A stretch of DNA of 64,000 nucleotides, from assembly GCA_947502145.1 (NCBI GenBank), contig CANMYO010000002.1, forward strand, positions 841,078-905,077, written 5' to 3'. Under the pieces are notes generated by a model. It had not been told where the DNA came from. It saw nothing but the letters and a program-made list of their open reading frames with translations, and did no database searches. The stretch is from an uncultured Paracoccaceae bacterium. Its GTDB lineage: Bacteria > Pseudomonadota > Alphaproteobacteria > Rhodobacterales > Rhodobacteraceae. Positions 55,970 through 64,000 of the stretch are shown in pieces. The translations under genes were made by a program, and so were the position numbers. Every line of letters starts with the position of its first letter. The first letter of the stretch is position 1.

Positions 55970-57109
55970 ATGCGTAACTCAACCCGCGGCGCGGTTGATC
56001 CCTTCATTGTGATGGATGTCATGGAAGCTGCGCGCGCCGCAGAAGCAACCGGACGCCACATTATCCATATGGAGGTGGGTCAGCCCGGCACCGGCGCGGC
56101 CAAGTCCGCGCGGGCGAAACTTGCCACCGAACTGGACGACCCGCTTGGCTACACCGTTGGTCTTGGTCTGCCCGCGCTGAGGGCGCGGATCGCGCAACAT
56201 TACCGCGACTGGTATGACGTTGACCTTGATCCGGCCCGCGTTGTTGTCACCAGCGGTGCATCCGGCGCCTTTGTGCTGGCGTTTTCAGCGCTCTTTGACA
56301 ATGACGCCCGCGTCGGGTTGGGGCTGCCTGGGTATCCGTCGTATCGACAGATACTAAAGGCGATGGGGCTGACCGCAATCGGGATTCCGACCACGGCGCA
56401 GACCCGGTTTCAGCCACAGCCCGATGATATTGCCGCCCATGATCTGGACGGGCTGATTGTGGCATCACCTGCAAATCCCACCGGCACCATGCTTGACCGA
56501 CCAGCGATGCAGGATCTTGCATCTGCCTGCCAGAACCAGAATACCGCCTTGATTTCAGATGAAATTTACCATGGCCTCACCTATGACCGGGCACAGGTTT
56601 CTGCGCTGCAGGTGACGGATGACGTCTACGTCGTGAACTCATTTTCAAAGTATTTTGCGATGACTGGCTGGCGTGTGGGCTGGATGGTCGTGCCCGCTGA
56701 TCATACACGGCAGGTCGAACGGCTTGCCCAGAACATGTTCATCTGCGCGCCCCATGCGTCGCAGCGCCTTGCCTTGCACAGTTTTGATGCGCAGGACGAA
56801 CTACAGGCCAATATCGCGACATATACCGCGAACCGCGCCAAGGTGCTTGAAGGGCTAACAGCCGCCGGATTCACAACGCTCGCGCCGCCTGACGGGGCGT
56901 TTTATGTCTATGCCGATGTGTCGGCCCATTCGGATGACAGCCTTAACTTCGCACGCGAACTTCTTGATAATGCAGGCATTGCGGCCACGCCGGGTCTTGA
57001 TTTCGACCCTCACAAGGGCCACCGCTGGTTGCGGTTTTCCTATGCCGGGACGCAGGCCGACATGGCAGAGGGCATGGACCGTCTGAAACGGTTCATGGAC
57101 GCGCGATGA
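55970..57109 (+). CDS. Class I/II PLP-dependent aminotransferase
   Basis: A 379-residue aminotransferase. The PLP-binding lysine is Lys227 in NSFSKYFAMTGWRVG; other fold-type I signs are ASPANPTG (165-172), SDEIYHGL (196-203) and the C-terminal arginine in LRFSYAG. It resembles alanine/aspartate-type enzymes; the exact substrate cannot be told. It overlaps the amidase by four bases and so is probably co-translated with it, an unusual pairing for which I have no explanation. Confidence 0.88.
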   Translation: MRNSTRGAVDPFIVMDVMEAARAAEATGRHIIHMEVGQPGTGAAKSARAKLATELDDPLGYTVGLGLPALRARIAQHYRDWYDVDLDPARVVVTSGASGAFVLAFSALFDNDARVGLGLPGYPSYRQILKAMGLTAIGIPTTAQTRFQPQPDDIAAHDLDGLIVASPANPTGTMLDRPAMQDLASACQNQNTALISDEIYHGLTYDRAQVSALQVTDDVYVVNSFSKYFAMTGWRVGWMVVPADHTRQVERLAQNMFICAPHASQRLALHSFDAQDELQANIATYTANRAKVLEGLTAAGFTTLAPPDGAFYVYADVSAHSDDSLNFARELLDNAGIAATPGLDFDPHKGHRWLRFSYAGTQADMAEGMDRLKRFMDAR

Positions 57110-58314
57110 AACACATCCTGCTTGTCATATGGCTTTGTTTCGCGACCAGCGTTGCAGCACAGGACTTTTCGGGGTTGGCCCGTATTGACATGGGGCAAAG
57201 TCAGGTCAGGGATGCGCAGGGCGGCATGCTGGTTGATCTGCATCTCAGCCAAACCGTGCCCTTCCGAGTCTTCACGCTTGATGAACCGCGTCGCCTGGTG
57301 CTCGATTTTCGTGAAATTGACTGGCAAGGCGTCAGCCGCAGCGCGCTGCTGAACGCGGACAATGCCACCGATATCCGGTTTGGGACGTTACGCCCGGGCT
57401 GGTCGCGGATGGTGATCGATCTGAACGCGCCGTTGCGCATCGACGCCGCCGGGATGGAGGTTGACCCCAATACCGGCACCGCACATTTGCAGGTCCTGCT
57501 TCTACCGACAAATCCCAAGATCTACGCGACCCTGGCCGGGGTGCCCGCGGGCTCTGATTGGGATAGCCTGATCCCGGACACGCCCTCGCTGCCTGCGCCA
57601 CCGCCTGCGGACGATCAGGTCACAATTGTCATTGATCCCGGTCATGGCGGCATAGACCCCGGCGCAAACCGTGGCGGCGTGATCGAAGCCCGGATCATGC
57701 TGCAACTGGGCATTGAGGTCACCGAGGCGCTAAACCGCGCGGGGTTTCGCGCATTGCTTACGCGTGAGGCGGACGTGTTCGTGCCGCTCGAAGAACGGAT
57801 GACCCGCGCCCGCAGCGCCCATGCCGACCTTCTAATCTCGTTGCATGCCGATGCGCTGGAACAAGATCAGGCCAGCGGCGCATCTGTGTACACGCTGAAT
57901 GCAAAGGGCGCGGACATTGCGGCCCAACGGATGGCGGAACGGCACGAACGGGGTGATCTGCTGGCCGGTCTCGACCTCAAGGGGCAGGACGATCGCGTCG
58001 TCACCCTGCTGATGGAGCTTGCCCGCCTCGAAAGCGCGCCGCGCGGGGCCCGTTTTGCTGACCTGCTTGTGGCGGCGTTGCGCGACAACGGGGCGCGGCT
58101 TAATTCGCGGCCCCGGAGAGAGGGTCGGTTTGCAGTTCTCAATGCGGCTGATTTCGCCTCTGTACTGGTCGAGGTCGGATTTCTCTCAAACGCCGAAGAT
58201 CGCGCTGATCTGGCCTCCCCCGATGGGCGGGCACGGATCACTGCGGCCATCGTGCAGGCCGTGCAGGCCTGGGCCACCGAAGAAGAGATTCGCGCCCCGC
58301 TGCTTCGTCAATAA
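57106..58314 (+). CDS. N-acetylmuramoyl-L-alanine amidase, AmiC-like
   Basis: A 402-residue cell-separation amidase. It has a signal peptide (cleavage near VAA-QD), an AMIN domain (about 25-130) that targets it to the wall or division site, and a zinc amidase_3 domain (about 170-395). The zinc-binding segment is IDPGHGG (His), followed by the Glu of VIEAR, and then SLHADAL and VEVGFLSN with the catalytic Glu. Usually its gene sits directly beside mrcA in Rhodobacterales; here they are separated and face opposite ways. Confidence 0.93.
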   Translation: MKHILLVIWLCFATSVAAQDFSGLARIDMGQSQVRDAQGGMLVDLHLSQTVPFRVFTLDEPRRLVLDFREIDWQGVSRSALLNADNATDIRFGTLRPGWSRMVIDLNAPLRIDAAGMEVDPNTGTAHLQVLLLPTNPKIYATLAGVPAGSDWDSLIPDTPSLPAPPPADDQVTIVIDPGHGGIDPGANRGGVIEARIMLQLGIEVTEALNRAGFRALLTREADVFVPLEERMTRARSAHADLLISLHADALEQDQASGASVYTLNAKGADIAAQRMAERHERGDLLAGLDLKGQDDRVVTLLMELARLESAPRGARFADLLVAALRDNGARLNSRPRREGRFAVLNAADFASVLVEVGFLSNAEDRADLASPDGRARITAAIVQAVQAWATEEEIRAPLLRQ

Positions 58315-58371
58315 GCGGGTCGGCTGGCGGCGCAATTTTCGATGCAAGCCGGACGCGCGTCGACCTGCCGT

Positions 58372-59493
58372 CTATTCCGCTGCTGCGGCTTGCGCCTCGA
58401 TCTCGGCGGCTTTCTTTTCGACCTCTTGGACGATGTGGTCCACCATCCTGTCGTTGTCCATCTTGTGGCTTTGCTTCCCGGCAAGGTAAACCATCCCGTT
58501 GCCGGCCCCACCACCTGTGAACCCCACATCCGTCATCAGGGCCTCTCCAGGCCCGTTCACCACACAGCCAATGATCGACAGGGACATTGGCGTCTTGATG
58601 TGCTCAAGACGCCGTTCCAGTGTTTCCACCGTCTTGATCACATCAAAGCCCTGCCGCGCGCAGGATGGACAAGAAATAATGTTCACCCCGCGATGCCGCA
58701 GTCCCAGCGATTTCAGGATTTCATAACCGACCTTGACCTCTTCAACCGGGTCAGCGGATAGCGAAACCCGAATGGTATCACCAATGCCCATCCACAGCAG
58801 GTTGCCCAGACCAATCGCCGACTTGATCGTGCCAGAGGTCAGGCCGCCCGCCTCTGTGATCCCAAGATGGATCGGCGCATCGGTCTGTTCGGCCAGCATC
58901 TGATAAGCCGCGGCAGCCATGAACACATCAGAGGCCTTGCAACTGATCTTGAAGTCGTGAAAATCGTTATCCTGCAAAATCTTGATATGGTCCAACCCGC
59001 TTTCGACCATGGCATCGGGGCAGGGTTCACCATATTTTTCCAGCAGGTGTTTTTCCAGCGACCCGGCATTGACCCCGATCCGCATCGAACAGTTGTTGTC
59101 CCGCGCTGCCTGGATAACCTCGCGCACCCGGGCTTCGCTGCCGATGTTGCCCGGATTGATCCGCAGGCATGCAGCCCCCGCCTCTGCCGCCTCAATCCCG
59201 CGCCGATAGTGGAAATGAATATCGGCAACGATTGGAACTGTCACTTCGCGCACGATGTCCTTCAGCGCGGCGGATGACGCCTCATCAGGCACCGAGACCC
59301 GCACGATATCCGCCCCCGCATCCGCCGCCGCCTGCACCTGCGCGATTGTGGCCTTAACATCGGTGGTCAGCGTGTTTGTCATCGTCTGCACGGTGATCGG
59401 CGCATCCCCACCTACCGGAACATCGCCAACCATGATCTGGCGCGACGTACGGCGTTCGATGTGGCGCCAAGGGCGGATCGCGTGAAGTGACAT
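58372..59493 (-). CDS. ispG: 4-hydroxy-3-methylbut-2-en-1-yl diphosphate synthase
   Basis: A 373-residue 4Fe-4S enzyme of the MEP isoprenoid pathway that makes HMBPP. Cysteines for the cluster are in CPSCARQ and [11 protein letters not shown] (about 268-271 and 303). The N terminus [23 protein letters not shown] is typical, so I use ATG 59493 rather than a start nine codons upstream. A short alanine-rich tail ends the protein. The RodZ-like gene ends 80 bases upstream. Confidence 0.95.
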   Translation of the reverse strand: MSLHAIRPWRHIERRTSRQIMVGDVPVGGDAPITVQTMTNTLTTDVKATIAQVQAAADAGADIVRVSVPDEASSAALKDIVREVTVPIVADIHFHYRRGIEAAEAGAACLRINPGNIGSEARVREVIQAARDNNCSMRIGVNAGSLEKHLLEKYGEPCPDAMVESGLDHIKILQDNDFHDFKISCKASDVFMAAAAYQMLAEQTDAPIHLGITEAGGLTSGTIKSAIGLGNLLWMGIGDTIRVSLSADPVEEVKVGYEILKSLGLRHRGVNIISCPSCARQGFDVIKTVETLERRLEHIKTPMSLSIIGCVVNGPGEALMTDVGFTGGGAGNGMVYLAGKQSHKMDNDRMVDHIVQEVEKKAAEIEAQAAAAE

Positions 59494-59573
59494 GGAAAAT
59501 CCGATTGTTGTTTCGCCCACAACTTATGCATCGGCCCGGTAAGGGGCAACGGGACAAGCAGCCACAGGGGGCA

Positions 59574-60782
59574 TTATTCCGTGGTCTGGATTTCCGCGAC
59601 GTTTACGATGGCGGCCAAATCGGTGTCTCGATCCAGATCAGCCACCGCATAGGCATCTGTCAGATTGTCGACCGACAAAGCAAGATTCGACGTCACTTGC
59701 CCGCTTGGCCCGGCAGGGCCGTAATGTGTTCCGTTCACCGCAAAATAGATCGCGCCGCTTTCGCCCACCCGCAGCGTCGCAGGCTCTTCGGTGGCTGGCA
59801 GGGCAAAGCGGTCGCCCTTGTCCATGATGCCTTCGAAAATCACGCTGTTGTCAGCGGCCCGCACCCGCACCCAGGCGGGGCGCACGGCGACAAGGGCCAC
59901 CTCAGGCACCGGCCCTTCGTTCACCTGTACCAGCGGCGCATCGGGCGCGGTTGCCGGTGTGTTGAGTTCGGCCACGGCCTCTGCCAATGCGGCATCCACG
60001 CCGCTTGGCACCACCAAGGCTCCAAAATCACCCGGCCGCAACGTCGAAATCGGTGCATCCCGCGCAACCAGCACCGGCACGTCCAGCGCCTGCGGACGAT
60101 AAAGCCGATCCAACGCCTCCGGCGATGGGGCGACAAAATCACTTGAGATGTCGGCCGTCTCGATCACGTTTGACGCGCCCGCAAGCGGATCAATGTCCGA
60201 CAGCACGACGGGGGTCTGTTCGACTGGCGCAAACTGCACCTTTTGAACTTCTTGCAAGACTGACCACCCGCCATACCCCAGTCCGCCAATCAACGCGACC
60301 AGCACCAGGACTGACCCAACTGCCCCCGGCTCAATCCCGCTGAACATCGCTTCGCCCGCCGGGACAAAAGGTGTCGCAGAGCCAGAAAAGATATCCTTGC
60401 CCTGAAACGGTGAGCTTTCCTGGTTGCGGCTCGGCTTTGACGAGGATGCAGACGGCGACATGCCGTGCGCGGTGGCAAAACCGCTTTCCTCGCAGAATGT
60501 GTTGAATGCCCAGTCCGGGTCCATGTTCAGATAGCGCGCATAAGAGCGCACATAACCGGCAATGAATCCGGGCGTGTCAAAGGCAGAGGGGTCAGAGTTT
60601 TCGATCGCCGCGATATAGGCGGCCTTGATCTTCAGTTCACGTTGCACATCCAGCAGGCTCTTGCCCATGGTGGCACGCTCACCGCGCATCAGATCGCCAA
60701 GACGCAACTCAAAGGCGTCGAATCCCTTCGTGGATTCCACCTCCTCAGCGGCCTTCGCCCGTCTGAAGCCTTTTACGATCAT
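59574..60782 (-). CDS. RodZ-like protein (HTH plus DUF4115)
   Basis: A 402-residue protein. It has a cytoplasmic helix-turn-helix domain (about 26-95, with SLLDVQRELKIKAAYIAAIE), a flexible region, one membrane segment (about 155-177) and a periplasmic region ending in a DUF4115-like domain (about 300-375). RodZ links MreB to the wall machinery in rod-shaped cells. The position before ispG is standard in alphaproteobacteria. Whether MreB is used in this organism cannot be seen. Confidence 0.88.
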   Translation of the reverse strand: MIVKGFRRAKAAEEVESTKGFDAFELRLGDLMRGERATMGKSLLDVQRELKIKAAYIAAIENSDPSAFDTPGFIAGYVRSYARYLNMDPDWAFNTFCEESGFATAHGMSPSASSSKPSRNQESSPFQGKDIFSGSATPFVPAGEAMFSGIEPGAVGSVLVLVALIGGLGYGGWSVLQEVQKVQFAPVEQTPVVLSDIDPLAGASNVIETADISSDFVAPSPEALDRLYRPQALDVPVLVARDAPISTLRPGDFGALVVPSGVDAALAEAVAELNTPATAPDAPLVQVNEGPVPEVALVAVRPAWVRVRAADNSVIFEGIMDKGDRFALPATEEPATLRVGESGAIYFAVNGTHYGPAGPSGQVTSNLALSVDNLTDAYAVADLDRDTDLAAIVNVAEIQTTE

Positions 60783-60894
60783 CCGTCGTCCCGTTGCCTG
60801 CGTGCCCCAATCACTGGGGTTATACGAATCGCGTACGCCCCTGTGCTTAAGAAAACCTTACCACAGCACAAGATGATGTGCACCGGGTGAAAGC

Positions 60895-62118
60895 TTACCC
60901 CGCCATGTCGGCACGATTTAGCGCACAATGCGACCAAAGTGCGTCAAGCGCGCTGACAAGCTTGTCCATCTCCTCCGGGCCATGCACCGGCGAGGGTGTG
61001 AACCGCAGGCGTTCGGTGCCTCTGGGCACCGTGGGAAAGTTGATGGGCTGCACGTAAATACCGTAATCTTCCAACAACATATCCGAAAGCTTCTTGGTAT
61101 GAACGGGGTCACCAACCATCACTGGAACGATATGGGTGCCGTGATCGACGATTGGTAATCCCAGGCCTTTCAGCCGCAGCTTGAGAATCGAAGCCTGTGT
61201 CTGTTGCTGGCTCCGCAGGGTGTCGTCAGACTTTAGATGCTTGACAGAGGCAGCGGCCCCGGCGGCAACGGCGGGTGGCAACGATGTCGTAAAGATAAAG
61301 CCTGGCGCATATGACCGCACAGCGTCACACATCTTTGCCGAACCCGCGATATAGCCGCCCATGACACCAAAGGCCTTGGCCAGCGTGCCATTGACGATGT
61401 CGATCCGTCCCATCAGCCCCTCACGCGCCGCCACACCGGCACCACGCGGTCCGTACATGCCCACGGAATGAACCTCGTCAATATAGGTCAGCGCGCCAAA
61501 TTCGTCCGCCAGATCACAGATTTCCGCAATCGGGCCGAAATCACCATCCATGGAATAGATCGATTCAAAGGCGATCAGCTTTGGCGCTGCAGGATCATCC
61601 GCGGCCAGAAGCGCGCGCAGATGCGCGACATCGTTGTGGCGAAAGATTCGCTTCGCACCGCCATTGCGGCGCACGCCTTCGATCATGCTGGCATGGTTCA
61701 AGGCGTCCGAATAGATGATTAACCCCGGAAACAGCTTTGGCAACGTACTTAGGGTTGCATCATTGGCGATGTAGGCGCTGGTAAACAAAAGCGCCGCTTC
61801 CTTGTCGTGCAGATCGGCCAGTTCTGCCTCAAGATCCTTGTGATAGACCGTTGTGCCGGAAATGTTGCGGGTGCCGCCTGATCCAGCTCCGGTAGCATTC
61901 AGCGCCTCGTGCATCGCCTCCAGCACTGTGGGGTGCTGCCCCATGCCCAGATAGTCGTTGCCGCACCACACTGTCACCGGCGCCTTGCTGCCATCGGGCT
62001 TGTTCCAGGTGGCATGGGGGTATTGGCCGCGTTCACGTTCAATATCAATAAACGTCCGGTAACGCCCTTCTTCGTGAAGACGGTTCAGAGCGACATCTAA
62101 GTGGGCATCGTAGTTCAA
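60895..62118 (-). CDS. hemA: 5-aminolevulinate synthase
   Basis: A 407-residue PLP enzyme that condenses glycine and succinyl-CoA, the first step of haem and bacteriochlorophyll synthesis by the Shemin route. I choose the TTG at 62118: AGAAGGGACA lies nine bases upstream, and from there the PLP lysine is Lys248 in NGTLAKAFG, the same number as in Rhodobacter HemA, and the length is also 407. Longer ATG forms add 13 non-conserved residues. An FNR-type box and a promoter lie in the gap upstream. Confidence 0.95.
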   Translation of the reverse strand: MNYDAHLDVALNRLHEEGRYRTFIDIERERGQYPHATWNKPDGSKAPVTVWCGNDYLGMGQHPTVLEAMHEALNATGAGSGGTRNISGTTVYHKDLEAELADLHDKEAALLFTSAYIANDATLSTLPKLFPGLIIYSDALNHASMIEGVRRNGGAKRIFRHNDVAHLRALLAADDPAAPKLIAFESIYSMDGDFGPIAEICDLADEFGALTYIDEVHSVGMYGPRGAGVAAREGLMGRIDIVNGTLAKAFGVMGGYIAGSAKMCDAVRSYAPGFIFTTSLPPAVAAGAAASVKHLKSDDTLRSQQQTQASILKLRLKGLGLPIVDHGTHIVPVMVGDPVHTKKLSDMLLEDYGIYVQPINFPTVPRGTERLRFTPSPVHGPEEMDKLVSALDALWSHCALNRADMAG

Positions 62119-62170
62119 CCGGTTGTCCCTTCTCATTGGCGCAAAGCGGGCCATCAAAACTTTCTCGCGT

Positions 62171-62199
62171 CACATATCGCGTGATCATCAATACGGCAA
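62171..62199 (-). promoter_or_regulatory. Predicted hemA promoter
   Basis: On the minus strand TTGCCG (62199-62194), 17-base spacer, TATGTG (62176-62171), about 53 bases before the TTG start. Confidence 0.4.
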
Positions 62200-62247
62200 T
62201 ATGCGACGCTCCGTGACCCCTTGTCGCGCAAAAGTGTCTGCCGCTCT

Positions 62248-62261
62248 TTGATCTAGCGCAA
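62248..62261. promoter_or_regulatory. FNR/FnrL-type box between hemA and the M20 peptidase
   Basis: TTGATCTAGCGCAA matches the FNR consensus TTGAT-N4-ATCAA in the left half fully and in three of five right-half bases. Its centre is about 91 bases upstream of the predicted hemA transcription start, a distance used by FNR activators. FnrL is known to control hemA in Rhodobacter sphaeroides. Confidence 0.5.
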
Positions 62262-62375
62262 GTCGGGAAAACCGCACCAATTCTGTGCAATTCCCCGGAA
62301 TGCCCCCCGTCAACCGCCATTGACCTTACCGCCAAACGGGCAGACCTTGCGGCAAATTTCTACAAAGGATCCCAC

Positions 62376-63749
62376 ATGACTCTTTCACCGGTATTGGACC
62401 GTATCGACCAAGATATCGAAACCGCAGCCAACCGATTGCTGGATCTGCTGCGAATCCCCTCGATCTCAACCGACCCGGCCTACAAGGCCGACTGTGATCG
62501 GGCGGCGGACTGGTTGGTTGATGATCTCAACACCATGGGCTTTGACGCCTCAAAGCGCGCGACACCGGGGCATCCGATGGTTGTGGCCCACTATGACGGG
62601 CCCGGCCCCCATTTGCTGTTTTATGGTCACTACGACGTGCAACCGGTTGATCCGCTTGAGTTATGGGACAACGATCCTTTTGCCCCGGCTATCGAAGACA
62701 CCCCAAAAGGCAAGGTAATCCGGGGCCGCGGCTCTTCGGACGACAAGGGCCAGTTGATGACCTTTGTTGAGGCCTGCCGCGCCTGGATCGCCACGCATGG
62801 CGCCCTGCCCTGCAAAATCACCCTGTTCTTTGAGGGCGAAGAAGAATCCGGCTCGCCGTCGCTTGTGCCTTATATGAAGGAAAACGCGGATGAGCTGAAA
62901 GCCGACATCGCACTGATCTGTGATACCGGCCTGTTTGGCGACAGCACCCCGGCCATCATCACCCAATTGCGCGGCTTGCTAGGCGAAGAGCTCACGATCA
63001 CCGGCCCATCTCTTGACCTGCACTCGGGCATGTATGGCGGCATTGCGATGAACCCGGCGCGGGTTCTGGCCAAGATTATCGCCGCGCTGCATGACGAGAC
63101 CGGGCGCATTACGGTGCCGGATTTTTATGACGGCGTGCCGGAACTCTCCAACGAACTTGCAGCAAGCTGGGATGATCTCAAGTTCGATCACGACAGTTTT
63201 CTTGGGGAGGTCGGGCTCAGCATCCCTGCAGGTGAGCAGGGTCGGCGCCCGCTTGAGATGATCTGGTCGCGCCCCACGTGCGAGGTCAACGGAATGACCT
63301 CGGGCTATACCGGTGAGGGCTTCAAGACGGTGCTGCCCTCCAAGGCAACGGCCAAGATCAGCTTTCGCCTCGTGGGCACACAGGACCCACTGAAAATTCG
63401 CGAGAATTTCCGCGCCATGGTCGAAGCGATGGTGCCCAAGGATTGCTCTGTGTCGTGGACCTCTCATGGCGCAGGGCCTGCCGGGCAGATGTCCACGGAT
63501 GACCCCGCATTTGGCAAGGCCAAGGCAGCGCTGTCTGACGAATGGCCCAATGCGGCCGCCTACGTCGGTTGTGGTGGTTCGATTCCCATCGCGGGTCATT
63601 TTGGCGAACTGCTGGACATGAACGCGATGCTAATCGGCTTTGGCAAGGACGATGACGCGATCCATTCACCCAATGAAAAGTATGACCTGTCAAGTTTTCA
63701 CAAGGGCATCCGGTCCTGGGCGCGAATCCTCGATGCACTTTGCAAATAA
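62376..63749 (+). CDS. M20-family metallopeptidase (dipeptidase)
   Basis: A 457-residue zinc peptidase of the M20/M25/M40 type. Metal-binding residues are in YGHYDVQP (about 89-96), GSSDDKG (about 120-126) with the bridging Asp, and EGEEESGS (about 154-161) with the catalytic Glu. The dimerisation lid domain lies in the middle and a final His is near IHSPNEKY (about 430). It resembles carnosinase-like dipeptidases; exact substrate unknown. AAAGGATCCCAC precedes the ATG. Divergent from hemA. Confidence 0.92.
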   Translation: MTLSPVLDRIDQDIETAANRLLDLLRIPSISTDPAYKADCDRAADWLVDDLNTMGFDASKRATPGHPMVVAHYDGPGPHLLFYGHYDVQPVDPLELWDNDPFAPAIEDTPKGKVIRGRGSSDDKGQLMTFVEACRAWIATHGALPCKITLFFEGEEESGSPSLVPYMKENADELKADIALICDTGLFGDSTPAIITQLRGLLGEELTITGPSLDLHSGMYGGIAMNPARVLAKIIAALHDETGRITVPDFYDGVPELSNELAASWDDLKFDHDSFLGEVGLSIPAGEQGRRPLEMIWSRPTCEVNGMTSGYTGEGFKTVLPSKATAKISFRLVGTQDPLKIRENFRAMVEAMVPKDCSVSWTSHGAGPAGQMSTDDPAFGKAKAALSDEWPNAAAYVGCGGSIPIAGHFGELLDMNAMLIGFGKDDDAIHSPNEKYDLSSFHKGIRSWARILDALCK

Positions 63750-63754
63750 GAAGA

Positions 63755-63778
63755 CAGCCCGTCCCGCATAAGGGGCGG
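63755..63778 (+). terminator. Terminator-like hairpin after the M20 gene
   Basis: Nine-base stem with one G-T pair (63755-63763 with 63770-63778), six-base loop, no T-run. It ends the M20 transcript, before the convergent tRNA genes. Confidence 0.55.
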
Positions 63779-63817
63779 GCCCCGCGGTGGTTCTTGCATG
63801 ATGATCTTGCAGAAATG

Positions 63818-63894
63818 TGGCGCGGTTGACGGGGCTCGAACCCGCGACCCCCGGCGTGACAGGCCGGTACTCTAACCAGCTGAGCTACAACCGC
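63818..63894 (-). tRNA. tRNA-Asp (GTC)
   Basis: Full 77-base cloverleaf on the minus strand with encoded CCA. Acceptor GCGGTTG/CAACCGC, anticodon stem CCGGC/GCCGG around loop CTGTCAC (anticodon GTC), T loop TTCGAGC. Confidence 0.95.
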
Positions 63895-63924
63895 GCATCA
63901 TATCGGCAGGACGTGGCGAAGAAG

Positions 63925-64000
63925 TGGCGCGGTTGACGGGGCTCGAACCCGCGACCCCCGGCGTGACAGGCCGGTACTCTAACCAGCTGAGCTACAACCG
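63925..64000 (-). tRNA. tRNA-Asp (GTC), second copy, 1 base cut by window end
   Basis: Identical to the copy at 63818-63894 over all visible bases; the 5' base lies just outside the window. The two are 30 bases apart and head to tail. Confidence 0.93.

Noticed and set aside
1..64000. CRISPR array, insertion sequence or prophage
   Set aside because: No regular spacer-repeat pattern, transposase or integrase is visible; the only phage-like genes are the four lysis genes at 0.5-2.2 kb.

Overview
This is a stretch of chromosome from an alphaproteobacterium, almost certainly order Rhodobacterales (Roseobacter group). The evidence is the gene content: a gene-transfer-agent type lysis cassette, 5-aminolevulinate synthase of the 407-residue Rhodobacter type, a VPLPA-CTERM protein, a short DUF1127 gene, twin gap genes beside tkt and zapA, an amiC-like amidase and mrcA near prfB, and head-to-tail tRNA-Asp genes. 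Base composition looks even at roughly 60% GC. I see no insertion sequence, integrase, CRISPR array, rRNA operon or origin. Most of the window is core housekeeping sequence.

Layout. 1-4.6 kb (minus): murI, then argC-ccmE, a four-gene GTA-like lysis cassette (endolysin, holin, XhlA-like, unknown exported protein), then the start of ccmF. 4.7-9.2 kb: fused indolepyruvate:ferredoxin oxidoreductase, divergent from a LysR regulator. 9.2-12.5 kb: a probable 80-nt small RNA with its own promoter and terminator, then purL, bolA-like and grxD. 12.5-19.7 kb: a frameshifted small membrane gene, zapA and a coiled-coil partner on the minus strand; divergent tkt, a DUF4329 lipoprotein, gap copy 1, a YdeI-like protein, a 47-residue membrane microprotein and gap copy 2. 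Both gap genes carry LacI-type palindromes. 19.8-22.8 kb: DUF1127, alpha/beta hydrolase, coaD, CBS protein, LysR. 22.8-27.7 kb: valine catabolism (mmsA, HIBCH-like hydrolase, mmsB) interrupted by a cupredoxin and a VPLPA-CTERM protein. 27.8-32.4 kb: small envelope proteins, a GIN-domain protein, uvrA. 32.7-37.6 kb: a large secreted vWA protein with seven tandem modules, lpdA, DUF924. 37.7-44.8 kb: MFS transporter, queA, a YhdP/AsmA-like giant, bcp, DUF455. 44.9-51.6 kb: M23 peptidase plus bactofilin, DHA2 transporter, DUF2189, prfB, LysR/DoxX pair. 51.6-58.3 kb: mrcA, metallo-hydrolase, DsbA-like thioredoxin, aminotransferase, amidase. 58.4-64 kb: ispG, RodZ-like protein, hemA, M20 peptidase and two tRNA-Asp genes.

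How the genes work together. Several blocks serve the cell envelope (MurI, PBP1A, amidase, M23/bactofilin, RodZ-like, ZapA). The two gap genes look split by role: copy 2 has the NAD-type Asp and an operator over its promoter, while copy 1 has an NADP-type substitution and operators upstream of its promoter. This fits opposite control of glycolysis and gluconeogenesis by one LacI-family regulator. The most unusual items are the lysis cassette inside the cytochrome c maturation cluster, the predicted small RNA before purL, the paired gap operators and the seven-module vWA protein. I found no clearly new defence or mobile system.
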